A DNA stretch of 39,000 bases. Origin: Cristatella mucedo (taxonomy: Eukaryota > Bryozoa > Phylactolaemata > Cristatellidae). Under the pieces are notes generated by a model. That model ran no database searches, was not told the origin of the DNA, and was given only the letters and a program-made list of their open reading frames with translations. The stretch lies in NCBI GenBank assembly GCA_009760855.2, contig WPIO01000046.1, forward strand, positions 2,453,501-2,492,500, in the 5' to 3' direction. Every line of letters begins with the position of its first letter. Position 1 is the stretch's first letter. A program made the position numbers and the translations under genes. Shown one piece after another: positions 11,203 to 39,000 of the stretch.

Positions 11203-11656
11203 GTATCCTTGTTAGTCGTACCGGCTGACCAATCACAATCCGAGGCTCGTCGCGTACATCTCAAGACCAAGATAAAATGGCTGGCGTTCCTAGGTGCGGG
11301 TTAAATTGAGGCGTTCAGAGCAAGTCCCTGAACATGGGATGCATGTGTGCTGTAGCCACGGGTGGTTACCATTTTCCACAAAGAAGACGCTTCGCTTCTT
11401 TTTTATTAAGTTCGCCAACAGACTCTTGACGGCACAAATACTTAGCACTATTACACCCTGTAGTTTGATAGTCTCCAGACTGCAGGTACGCGACACCACG
11501 CAGAAAACTGAAGCGGGCTCAAAGAGACGTTAGTCCACACGGACGCCCAGCGGGCTAGTAAGCGACCGCCCTACCCGGCGTCCTCGTCGTAACTCCCGGG
11601 CCTCTGCAGCCCGTTACTTAACAATCACCTAACGGCCCATAAACCAACAGCAGTGC
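11203..11656. other. no gene recognised
   Basis: Overlapping 69- and 79-codon frames on opposite strands at 11,290-11,533 have no recognisable motif. Confidence 0.4.
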
Positions 11657-11781
11657 CATAAGCCGTGATGACACACTAGATCGGGCGGTTGCTTTTCATG
11701 TCCTTGGTCCCGAGGTCGTGGGTTCGAATCCTGCAGCGGGTGATCCTTTACTGCGGCTGCAAGCGATGGTGATAGCCGTAC
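11657..11781 (+). repeat. SINE-1 copy (tRNA-derived)
   Basis: AGCCGTGATGACACACTAGA (A-box region), GGTCCCGAGGTCGTG, then the perfect B box GGTTCGAATCC, then GCAAGCGATGGTGATAGCCG. It runs straight into the AAT repeat of the adjacent LINE-A copy. Confidence 0.88.
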
Positions 11782-12275
11782 ATAATAATAATAATGACAG
11801 TACACTTGATAAAGCGCCCTCAGAGAACTCAATCTCTTTCTAGGCGCTTTATATTTGCTGCAAAGGAAACACGATCGAAAGGTGAGAGGTATTATGCTTG
11901 ATAAACAACATAAATAACATGGTTAGGGGTGACGTGCATAGGGTCAGCATGCAAGTGTGATTAGTGGCAGCATGCACAGTGTTAGCCCGCACAAGCACAA
12001 AAAAGGACGAATCGCAGGGATCCACTAAACTCTGTCCTAAATAGGTGCGTTTTAAAGTTCTTTTTAAATGTAGTCAAGTCAGGGGATGTTCCGACGCAAG
12101 TCGGGAGTGAGTTCCAGGCTTTGGGAGCATACGAACTAAATGCACGGTCTCCAAAGGATTTGAGGTTTGTACGAGGTATTGGTTAACAGTTAGATTCCGA
12201 AAAGCGTGTGGTACGATGGTTAGCCTGGTGGGGGAGTAGATCTGATAGATAGGCTAGAGCCAAAGAATGGAGGAA
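11782..12275 (-). mobile_element. LINE-A 3' end (tail, 3' UTR and last ORF codons)
   Basis: Reverse-strand LINE-A: AAT repeat, conserved tail, the GGTTAGGGGTGACGTGCATA block, then the C-terminal ORF region matching 15,600-15,780 (TCCAAAGGATTTGAGGTTTG, CCTGGTGGGGGAGTAGATCT). It breaks off at about 12,275. Confidence 0.88.
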
Positions 12276-12689
12276 CCTTAAACACTTGCAACATCTGAAC
12301 ACAACTATGGTGTCATTCAAAAAGAGTGCCCGATGCTGATATTTGCGAAGTAGTTCCTACACTATCTTCTAAGCCGGCCATTCCATGTGTGCACTGACCT
12401 TAACCAGCTGGTTCGGTTGCCTAGTAACTTTAGAGAGTGTTGGGTCGATGGGCTCATGCGATCCAGGAGTACGACTTTAAGATCCTGACAACGCCAGGTT
12501 GTCAAAATCTAAACGCCTAAGCCCCCTCTAGGAGGCCAACGGCAATGCTAACTGCTTGCCTGATCGTCATGCTTCCTGGTGTCTCGACAGCTGAATTACT
12601 GATTTCGCAGTCAGCTGATGCCACTTTTAAGATTGTCTATGATGCTGCTGGTAGCATCTTTCAATCCCGAAATTGATCCAGCCACGTAC

Positions 12690-13760
12690 TAATGTCAAAC
12701 AAGGCTTTCACCAGCTAGTCCTTGCGGATGGTTTCTATACCGGTTATTTCAGCCTTGCCTTTACTCAGAATATCATATGACACTTGTTGTACCTGAGTCT
12801 ATGTGGGAATTTTGTGACTCGCTTCCACGATGCATTAGGCGCTGGTCATCAGGGCGTGCCTCGCACATTACATCGCATGGTCAACAGTGCTGGGTTAGCA
12901 TGGTTACAGACGTTGCCGATTAGTATCACTCCTGTGAGGCATGCCAGAAATAAAAGAACCTGCTCAGCCTACGCCGATTCCTGCTCATCGTTCCGGTTGG
13001 ACAGCCGTGGGAAATCCTGCTGCTTCCGATGTCTTCGCATAAATGGGAATACTTGCTTGTATTGTAGGACTATAATACAAATACGGCGGAAGCTGTACCA
13101 CTGCAACGTCAAACAGCAGCAGCAGTTTGTGATGCTTTGCTGCCAAAATTTTCTAGGTTCGAATTTCTGCTGTTCCTACATTCCAAGCAGGGACTAATTT
13201 CGGAAGTGAATTAGTGCACAGGCTTTGCCGGAACTTCGGTGTGATTTTAAACGTGCACCACAATGCACTAGCCATGCTTCGCACAACGTATGAGCTTACA
13301 CCCGGTCAGTGGAAGGACGCACTGCTCCTGTTACTGTATGGAGATAGAACCACCACACCCACTGCCACAGGCTACAGGCCATTGGAGCTCCTGTTTGGAC
13401 GACCTCCGTCGTTCTGCCACAACCATACAATCAAAACCGGCGGACTGCTACCGAACGCCTACCACGACAGTCTAACCGAAAGGCTAGCTGAACAGCGCGA
13501 ATTTGTGGACAGAAATATGGCCCAACAAGCAACTGCCAATGGCAGACTATGTTAATCTTTCCGAAGTCGGCGACTCAGTAAAACTGAAGGCCTAGATACC
13601 CCGAGATAAGGTCAGCACGGTGGATCGGTGGCTGATCGAATCTGTGAAAGGGCGTGCGACCTATCGCATTAAAAACGTGGCCATATGAAAGTCGTTCGCG
13701 ATGACAAACTCAAGCCGAAGCCATCTTCGTGCCACGACCTATCACAACGTTAAAGAGGTC
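12690..13760 (+). pseudogene. Ty3/gypsy retrotransposon integrase remnant
   Basis: Pieces in shifting frames follow gypsy integrase order: a LVLADGFLYRL linker; a Cys pair CEACQK from the HHCC zinc finger; PVGQPWEILLLPMS and EYLLVL from the core; LRTTYELTPGQWKDALLLLL and ATGYRPLELLFGRPP from the end of the core; then GDSVKLKA and KLKPKPSS near the C-terminus. Stops and frameshifts show it is dead. No LTRs, protease or RT were found in the flanks. Confidence 0.8.
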
Positions 13761-14149
13761 ACTACGACAAACAGGGTTGATGCCAAGGCAGCATTTGAAG
13801 CCGATAAAGCTAGCATGCATATTGGCTAAGAGTAGGATGGAGAGCGATCGTTTTGTGAATAGTTATAAAACCCAGCCAAAGGCAGTGCATCAGCCTAACT
13901 GCATTGCATACCAGTACTAGGCAGACTGCTAGGCAGTACTAGGCAAAGCTAGCGAATCGGAGCGTAATATTTCTATTGCTAGGCGCAAGCCAAGACGTTT
14001 GCGAAATCGAGGTGCAGCTTTCCTGCTGGTGTGCAGACGAGATTCGTTGTACCGATTAACGTCTGGGCAAAAGAAGAGAACTAACCGTTGGTGAGTACTG
14101 ATGAGCACTTGTTCTCCAACTGTGTTTGGTATTTAGCAAGACATGCACA
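13761..14149. other. no gene recognised
   Basis: This may be the tail end of the gypsy remnant. A short direct repeat AGGCAGTACTAGGCA-like motif lies at 13,915-13,945. Nothing else seen. Confidence 0.35.
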
Positions 14150-14485
14150 CACAACATATGCTTATATTACTTTCTTATCCATTCTTCTTATACTCGACAA
14201 CAATGATGACTGCAGCTGCCAACTCCTTCAGGTGTTGGCTTGGCGGCTTCATGGGAAACCCTCTTTCACATCAGCCTCCTGCACTCACTACCTCAACTGC
14301 TCTCCTGACTCTGCTATGCTTTCCACTTTCTCTTTGTTGCGTGAGACGACGTCTGTTGGCTGCCGAATGCGTACCGAAAGCCGCTTAGGCTGTGAGTGCG
14401 CTGAAAAAAACTCTCCTGCATAACACCCACATAGTCTTTATGAATTTGTGGAGTTACAGACGGAGATACATCACATTAAAGCACA
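14150..14485 (+). mobile_element. LINE-B 3' end fragment
   Basis: The stretch CTCAACTGCTCTCCTGACTC onward matches the 3' region of the LINE-B copy at 33,850-34,018, including AAGCCGCTTAGGCTGTGAGT, AAACTCTCCTGC and the GGAGATACATCACATTA end. Confidence 0.8.
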
Positions 14486-14519
14486 GTGCTTTGAGCTGAC
14501 TAATATCGGTAGTGCAAAC

Positions 14520-16050
14520 ACACCAACATTGTGGCGGACCAACAGAACTCATATATTGAAACTTCAAACCTTGCTAGTAAGTTCCAGTCTGGCTTTAGAG
14601 CTAATCACTCCACAGAATTAGCATTGCTTAGGGTGAACAACGACCTACTTAGGAATGGGTAGAATATCTCTGCTTGTTTTGCACGATCTCTCGGCAGCTT
14701 TTGATACTATCGATCACCAAGTTCTTCTAGAGCGCCTCTCATCTCGTCTGGGCATCACTGGCACTGTTCTGCAATGGTTCAGGTCCTATCTCAGAGGGAG
14801 ACTCCAGAGTATTGACGTGAATGGACAAAGATTATCTGAGGTACCTCTGAAATATGGGGTACCTCAGGGCTCCGTGCTAGGTCCGGTTCTTTTCACAGTT
14901 TATACTCTTTCTCTTGCTGATGCAATTGCCAAGCACAATCTAGGCTTTCACTTCTATGCGGATGACACTCAGTTGTACCTTTGCTTTGATCTCTCCCAGC
15001 CTCTGAGCACCTCGAATTCTCTCAACTCACTTGCTGCATGTATTGATGACATCCGCACATAAATGGCAGCAAATTTTCTTAAACTAAACGATGATAAAAA
15101 TAACGTATTAGTTATGGGCAAACCCAGTGTGATTCACAAATTGGAAAATCTGGAGCTCAAAATTGGCTCTGCCAGCATATCTCCTGTTGAATCAGCTCGA
15201 AATCTTGGTGTCACATTCCAAAGTGACATCTCGTTAGACGACCATATCAGCTCCACAGTCAAGTCTGCCTACTTTCAGTTACATTATACTGCTAAAATTC
15301 GGGCTTGTTAATTAAGATAAGGATACCACGTCTAAGTTGGTCCATGCATTTGTGACTTCCCATCTTGACTTCTGCAACTCACTGCTTGCTGGCCTATCGG
15401 CATGTGCAATACATGCGCTTACAGCTTGTGCATAACTCTGCAGCTAGGCTTGCTTGCTTGAGCGACGCAGTTGCCACATCACACCACTTCTCGCCGACCT
15501 GCACTGGCTACCAGTCAAGCAACGGACCGACTTCAAGGTTTTGTCGCTCACTTTTAGGTCACTTCATTCTTTGGCTCCAGCCTATCTCTCAGATCTACTC
15601 CCCCACCAGGCCAAGTATCGTACCACCCGCTTTTCGAAATCCAACAGTTTCCCAATACCTCGTACAAACTTCAAATTCTTCGGAGACAGTGCCTTTAGTT
15701 CTTATGCTCCCAAAGCCTGGAACTTCCTCCCGACTTCCGCGTCAGAACATCCCCTGACTTGACCACATTTAAAAGGAATTTAAAAAATACCTATTTAGGA
15801 CAGCATTTAGTGGGTCGCTGTGATTCGTCCTTGATGTGCTTATGCGTGATGACACTGCATGCTGCCACTAACCACATTTGCATGCTGACCCTGTGCATGT
15901 CACCTCTAACCATGTTATTCATGTTGTTTATCAAGCATGATATTACTCACCATTCAATCACGTTTCCCTTTGCAGCAAATGTAAAGCGCCTAGAAAGAGT
16001 TCTCTGAGGGTGCTTTATCAAGTGCATTATTATTATTATTATTATTATTA
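14520..16050 (+). mobile_element. LINE-A copy, longest, CR1/L2-type reverse transcriptase
   Basis: In order the plus strand shows a KFQSGFRANHSTELALL block, [40 protein letters not shown] and [14 protein letters not shown] (RT motifs with the YADD active site), then NFLKLNDD, ESARNLGVTF, a thumb region with LLADLHWLPVKQRTDFKVLS, and FGDSAFSSYAPKAWNFLP. The 3' UTR and tail end in (ATT)n at about 16,028-16,050. An in-frame TAA at 15,060 stands where relatives usually have Trp, and frameshifts follow, so it is inactive. The endonuclease domain is missing, as expected for 5' truncation. Confidence 0.93.
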
Positions 16051-16346
16051 TGAACAACCAGGAAAGTCAGCATCGGCAAGGAGGAAAGTCGATAGTGAAA
16101 ACGAAGTTGAAGCATGATACTTGTGTGCTGCTGATGCATGCTTGTCTAAACAAGATATGCTGCCTGCCATTCTTCCTAAGGGATATTCTTCCCTTTGCAA
16201 GTCGTAAAGCATTTGCATACAAAGATTTGGTTTTCATAGGGTGCTACAAACGACTGGTTATTATTATTTGCTAGTGCAACACACACATACACACACACAC
16301 ACACACACACGTATACCGCCACAGCTAACTAATACAGACATCAACC
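16051..16346. other. no gene; contains (CA)n
   Basis: A (CA)n microsatellite of about 30 bases lies at 16,279-16,310. The rest has only a 74-codon frame without motifs. Confidence 0.5.
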
Positions 16347-16545
16347 GATAGCCGTAATGGCTCACTAGGTAAGGCGGTTGCTTTTCACGACCTCGGCCCC
16401 GAGGTCGTGGGTTCGAATCTGCAGTGGGCAATCCTTTATCGCTACTGCAAGCGGTGGTGATAGCCGTCAAGGCTCTTCTATCGCTATACAAAACGAGGCT
16501 GCTAAATCAGCTAGTATTCATTTATTATTTATTTATATCAAACCT
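16347..16545 (+). repeat. SINE-1 copy, with conserved hairpin
   Basis: AGCCGTAATGGCTCACTAGG (A-box region), then CACGACCTCGG and its exact reverse complement at 16,386-16,409, then the B box GGTTCGAATC, GCAAGCGGTGGTGATAGCCG, GGCTCTTCTATCGC and a CAGCTAGTATTCATTTATT end. It is one of the two longest copies. Confidence 0.9.
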
Positions 16546-16944
16546 GCATTCGGACTAAAGCCACGTTTATGCGCTCAGTCTTGGTGAACTAGATTCAAAT
16601 ATATTTTGAGATGAGCCTCTCTAAAAAGATGTTCATAACCCACGTTCGGAAAGCATGAACGTTGCACTAAGTGCTCCGCACTCCAATGTTTGTAAAAGCT
16701 ACTGCAGTATGGCTTAATTTAACTCGATGTTGAATCGCTGTGAGTTCCGTGTCGAATGAACACTGGGATTTTGAGCTATAATTTTCCATTAATTGCTGGT
16801 CTTCACCAACATGAATATAATGCAGGTCTTGCTCCCCCTTTAAAATCCTGGCTCTGCAAATGCCTGGAAGTGCATTTGGAAACCGTAAAGGGCTGCGAGG
16901 AGGGCCTGGTGAAGGGGTGGTTGTGGGGGGGGGGGCAAAGGGTT
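16546..16944. other. no gene recognised
   Basis: A 70-codon plus frame ends in a G-rich run (GTGGTTGTGGG then ten G at about 16,924-16,935). Nothing else. Confidence 0.4.
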
Positions 16945-17690
16945 ATATTTGGCAAAAGCTGGGCTTGAGCTTGTAATTTTTGTTGCAGCACCACTGCCTA
17001 GCCTCTTAAGCCAAGAAGTACATAAATGAATAAAGTAAACATAATAATATGCATAGTCGACACTTTATTAGTACTTACAAAGTATGCTCACTGCAGCTGC
17101 AGTACACGGGCACGATATTACAAATTCTTTTCACACACCATGCTGTTCACGTGCTGTTCACGATTGAATCCAGAGGACCGATCCACGGCTTGGCATAGAG
17201 CAATAAAAAAGCTGCTTGTTAAGTACATGCCGGTGCAGGGCTCCCGTGGACACATGTACTTTTACTGAGCTGGCGAGACCGAGGGCACAGTGTACGAAGC
17301 TTTGTTTTCTTCCGGCAATATTTGGCAAAAGCTGGGCTTGAGCTTGTAATTTTTGTTGCAGCACCACTGCCTAGCCTCTTAAGCCAAGAAGTACATAAAT
17401 GAATAAAGTAAACATAATAATATGCATAGTCGACACTTTATTAGTACTTACAAAGTATGCTCACTGCAGCTGCAGTACACGGGCACGATATTACAAATTC
17501 TTTTCACACACCATGCTGTTCACGTGCTGTTCACGATTGAATCCAGAGGACCGATCCACGGCTTGGCATAGAGCAATAAAAAAGCTGCTTGTTAAGTACA
17601 TGCCGGTGCAGGGCTCCCGTGGACACATGTACTTTTACTGAGCTGGCGAGACCGAGGGCACAGTGTACGAAGCTTTGTTTTCTTCCGGCA
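16945..17690. repeat. two-copy tandem duplication, 373-bp unit
   Basis: Copy 1 is 16,945-17,317 and copy 2 is 17,318-17,690. They appear identical base for base, including two identical 80-codon frames. No transposon hallmark is present. It lies downstream of Smurf and may include part of its 3' UTR. Confidence 0.95.
17437..17442 (-). promoter_or_regulatory. possible Smurf polyadenylation signal
   Basis: AATAAA on the minus strand, about 960 bases past the Smurf stop codon, is the first such hexamer found downstream by eye. A second copy at 17064-17069 exists because of the 373-bp tandem duplication. This hexamer is common by chance, so the assignment is weak. Confidence 0.3.
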
Positions 17691-18402
17691 ATCGCGTTCG
17701 ATGATGAAGTCGTTGAGCTGCTCTCACAGCCCGAGAAAAAAAGTGACAACAATCTCGAATGTAAGGACATTTCGCATAATAAAAAAGAAATGGCTCGTAA
17801 AAAATGGGCAGCCACACCAGCAGTGCGTATGGTGTGGTATGCATTAACAGCGCTTTACCAACTATCTCAAGACACATCGCCCGAATGTCAGCAAAACGGA
17901 CTCAGCTGTGTGATTCTCAGCTTTTGCAGCTCGACAACATGGCGAATGCAGTCTGCTGCTGAGACTCGGGCTGCCGTCGCTCGGTCCTTATTTGCATGCT
18001 CCTCAACGGTCACGTTGCAGCTGCCCCCTCCATGCACTCGGCCAGCGGCGGTGCACAAAGTGGTGAAGCGGCACCGAGGTGCAGACAGACACATCGGCCA
18101 CGCAGCCAGCCATCAATATGATGGCTGGCTGCCTGGACAGAGCCGACAGAGGTGCACCAGCAGCTGCGGCCTCGAGGCGGGACACAGTTGAGCACGGACA
18201 AAAGGGCGGGCAGTTGCAATCGGACGAGCTGGCGCCTGCGCTCACGTGGTGGCCGTGCAGGCATTGCCACGCAGGCATGGCACCCAAAGTTCGGCCGGCG
18301 ACGACGTTCGGCCGACAAGCAGCAGCCGAAGCGTCGGGCTGGGGTGGGCAGAGGCCGAACGCCAAGGTCCCCCGGCCATGTCCCCATCACACTGCCGTCC
18401 TA
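17691..18402 (-). other. GC-rich stretch, probable Smurf 3' UTR
   Basis: This follows the Smurf stop codon. It is GC-rich, especially 17,990-18,400, and several overlapping frames stay open on both strands (up to about 200 codons on the plus strand across 17,589-18,696). None resembles a known family, and the plus-strand frames run straight through the Smurf last exon. Reading it as 3' UTR is an inference from position. Confidence 0.5.
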
Positions 18403-36591
<18,189 letters not shown>

Positions 36592-38136
36592 CTGTCCGAT
36601 CAAGTACAACGGAGGCACCAGTTAAGTAGCCAGCCGACAGTCGATCACGTCAATTGTACGATCAAAGAATTTAATAGTTACTGTCCACGGATTCCCTCAA
36701 GCAGAACTTCTTTTATGCAATCCACGGCCTTGCATAGCCACTGCAGTGCAACCTTGCACACCTGACAGACCGCCATAGAGCAGCAAGGCGATGGTACTTT
36801 CCTAGCACAATGGATAGTCGCACTGACTTGTGAAGCACCCGTACAACACTGCAAGTAGTATACACGCCAACAAGTACCTCTGGGCCCGGCTAGGCCGGGC
36901 TCGGTTGCAGCAGCCAGCCTCGGTCGGGGGGGGGGGCGCGCAGCCGCAGCAGCTACTGTTCCTGGGTGAGCTGCTTCACTCACAGGCAGGAAGAGACGAG
37001 CAACGACCACTCGAAGTGACTTGCAGCAGTGGGGGAGGGGAGAGGAGAAATGGTATCGTCCGAGGACGGCCAGGGTAGAGCTTCTACACTCGTTGCATTT
37101 TCACCTCTTTCGACATTTACCAACTAAGACCATCCAGCTGCAGCCTGGAAGACAAGAGCTCATTTTGGCACCTGCCCACGCACAGAGGACTTCACCAGCA
37201 ATCCTAAGTATTCAAGGCACAGCTCTGCCGACAGCCACGGCATCAGGCCGCCATCCTGCTAGCTGCTGGGTTAGAGCTGCTACCGATGCCTTAAGCTGCT
37301 TCTACACTGGATTGGACACTGTGAACTTGTCTAAAGTGCGCACTAGCGTCAACCCAGCCAAGCCTACACGATGAAACAGTTCGCAGTCGAGACTAGCCTC
37401 GTTGTCAGGCTGTGGCTAGTACATTTCCCCTTGCTTGGAAAAAGAGAGATCTCGGAAGACTGGAGGTCGTAAAGTTTCTCGTTTAAAAGGCAAGTGGAAA
37501 TGGAGCAGCGGCCATCCACGGATACATATCTGCTGCCGACTAGACATGCTTATATAACCGTCATAAAAATATAGCTGCAATCCTTCGATGGGCAGCTTTC
37601 TTTATCAATAAATTCCTGTATCTGAACTCGTGCAGCCCCACATAATAGTCTCTTCGTGCAACGCTTCTATGAGGGAGGTATATATGCTGCTTTTTTGATA
37701 TGTGCATGTCAAGTGAGCAGATCGACATAACGAATTACCACTTACTGGTCACTGAGCTCAGATCGGCCATCCAGCTCAACTGACCAAAAAGCATTACTGG
37801 TACTCGAATTGAAGCCAAGCCTTAAGAATTCGGGTGTAACAGTAGCCATGCCTGGTGATAAGTTGGAGCAGCTCACAAACTACGTGGACAGACAAAATAA
37901 TTCGCTTCATAATTCTAGCTACCGGTTCATCTGCACGCTTTATTGACATCTGCAGGCAACCCCAGTAGGCTTAAGATGTGCTCACGAGTGGCACAACCAC
38001 GGCGTTCAATATTGGTCGGAAATGTGTATCAGGGTACCGAAGGCACCCACCAGAATTAAAAGAGAAAACTGGCAGCACTTCACACTGCTATTTCTGCTGT
38101 AGATGAGCGCCTGGACCGTGCAAGCAAGGCTCTACG
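36592..38136. other. presumed Smurf intron, nothing recognised
   Basis: Searched by eye on the minus strand for the missing first half of the C2 domain (expected DPxWNQHYDL-like end) without success. A G-run lies at about 36,926-36,936 within a GC-rich patch. Other frames have no motifs. Confidence 0.45.
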
Positions 38137-38170
38137 TAATGTTATGTAATGTATCTCCGTCTATAACTCT
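38137..38170 (-). repeat. LINE-B 3' tail fragment
   Basis: The reverse strand reads AGACGGAGATACATTACATA, matching the end of LINE-B. It directly precedes the 119-bp tandem duplication. Confidence 0.55.
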
Positions 38171-38398
38171 TAATCTACAATACTTAATGTAACACACTTC
38201 TGATGTCGGCAATAAGTGATATAATGAAAATCTGTTCCCATTATAAAAGAAGAGTAAAACCAAAAACAGCTAAGAGGGTCTATAACTCTTAATCTACAAT
38301 ACTTAATGTAATGCACTTCTGATGTTGGCAATAAGTGATATAATGAAAATCTGTTCCCAATAAAAAAGAACAGTAAAACCAAAAACAGCTAAGAGGGG
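38161..38398. repeat. two-copy tandem duplication, 119-bp unit
   Basis: CTATAACTCTTAATCTACAA onward repeats at +119, with a handful of substitutions (ACACACTTC against ATGCACTTC, TCGGC against TTGGC, and others). It is older than the 373-bp duplication. Confidence 0.93.
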
Positions 38399-38413
38399 TC
38401 GTAAGCATAAAAA

Positions 38414-38500
38414 AATACAGCATTCGTATAGCAATCTAAGAAAACTCTATCTCATCCAGGTGCTTTACATATGCTGCAAGGCTCGAGCCCACGGCCCGGT
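38414..38500 (-). repeat. SINE-2 3' part, diverged
   Basis: Reverse strand: GGGCTCGAGCCTTGCAG, CATATGTAAAGCACCTGGAT and a TATACGAATGC-like end. The front half is missing or unrecognisable. Confidence 0.6.
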
Positions 38501-39000
38501 TCGTTAAAGTTGAGAACCTTACTAATGGGAAAACCGAGAATGAACAAAGAACAACAATGATGAGGCTAGCAGTTTGCTTGGCTTCCCGTCCCAACGGCTG
38601 GTCTCCCCAGTAACTGAACTCGACTGATACCTTGTATTTTTTCATCATGGTATACACTTGAGTACAGAGATGGGCAATTTGAAACAGGGGCCTATAATTA
38701 TTTAATGCTACAATGCTTGCTTAAGTTATTGAGGAACAGCGCACTATCTATCGCGTCTTTATTCTATAGCAAGTGAATCGTGGCCAAGGATTTTCAGAGG
38801 CTCAATTGACGAGCATGTGAGGGGAAGGCATCAAATAGCCCGAGACAATGCTAAGCAGTCGTGTTTCTGAGCAGCCTACAGCGAGAACGTGGCTATATAA
38901 ATGAGACGTCACAGGGTACTTACACCCTCCACCACGCAGCCGGCAGGCCGCACCAGCAAGCTACCGAGGAAGAAGCAAACATTGGGACTCCAGTAGCCGG
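38501..39000. other. no gene assigned
   Basis: A plus-strand TATATAA at 38,894 and a minus-strand donor-like GGT|GTAAGT at about 38,937 were noticed, but neither is tied to a supported gene. Confidence 0.3.

Noticed and set aside
16347-16440. Functional tRNA gene at the B box GGTTCGAATC
   Set aside because: No acceptor-stem pairing or normal tRNA length; the same unit recurs as a dispersed SINE.
38892-38925. Plus-strand TATATAA with a GACGTCAC motif as a promoter
   Set aside because: No supported plus-strand gene follows within the window, and such motifs occur by chance.
38937-39000. Possible first C2 exon of Smurf ending at GGT|GTAAGT
   Set aside because: The open frame (GYWSPNVCFF...) does not resemble the Smurf C2 sequence expected before YIG and ends in the wrong phase context.

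Overview
This window is eukaryotic, almost certainly from an invertebrate animal. It holds spliced coding exons, tRNA-derived SINEs, CR1/L2-type LINEs, Ty3/gypsy and Tc1 fossils and long dinucleotide microsatellites, and has no bacterial-style gene organisation. The sequence alone does not fix the phylum.

The one clearly recognisable host gene is on the minus strand from about 36.6 kb down to 18.4 kb. It is a Smurf-type HECT E3 ubiquitin ligase. Fifteen exons join in frame, with matching splice phases at every junction, into about 771 residues: the second half of the C2 domain, three WW domains, an unusually long Ala/Pro/Ser-rich linker, and a complete HECT domain ending in a stop codon. The start codon and first half of the C2 domain are not here and should lie beyond 39,000. 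Two features stand out. One intron has a GC-AG donor, and the last intron splits the codon of the catalytic cysteine (TG|C).

The rest is mostly transposon debris. Two non-LTR LINE families are present. LINE-A ends in a conserved tail followed by (ATT)n; LINE-B ends in GATACATTACATTA-like sequence. LINE-A copies or tails lie at 2.9-4.3, 6.4-6.6, 7.2, 8.2, 9.2-9.7, 11.8-12.3, 14.5-16.05, 27.3-28.0, 33.03-33.11 and 36.2 kb. LINE-B copies lie at the left edge and at 8.7-10.6, 14.2-14.5, 31.8-34.0 and 38.14 kb. Two tRNA-derived SINE families occur. SINE-1 has a hairpin just before its B box. SINE-2 has a 3' end that closely matches the LINE-A tail, the signature of a SINE that borrows the LINE-A machinery. 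A decayed Ty3/gypsy integrase (12.7-13.76 kb) and a decayed Tc1 transposase (28.75-29.6 kb) are also present.

Left of 18 kb no complete host gene was found. One candidate coding exon of unknown identity lies on the minus strand at 841-999. Three tandem duplications (373, 172 and 119 bp units) and several microsatellites were noted; one (CT)n tract forms the polypyrimidine tract of a Smurf splice acceptor.
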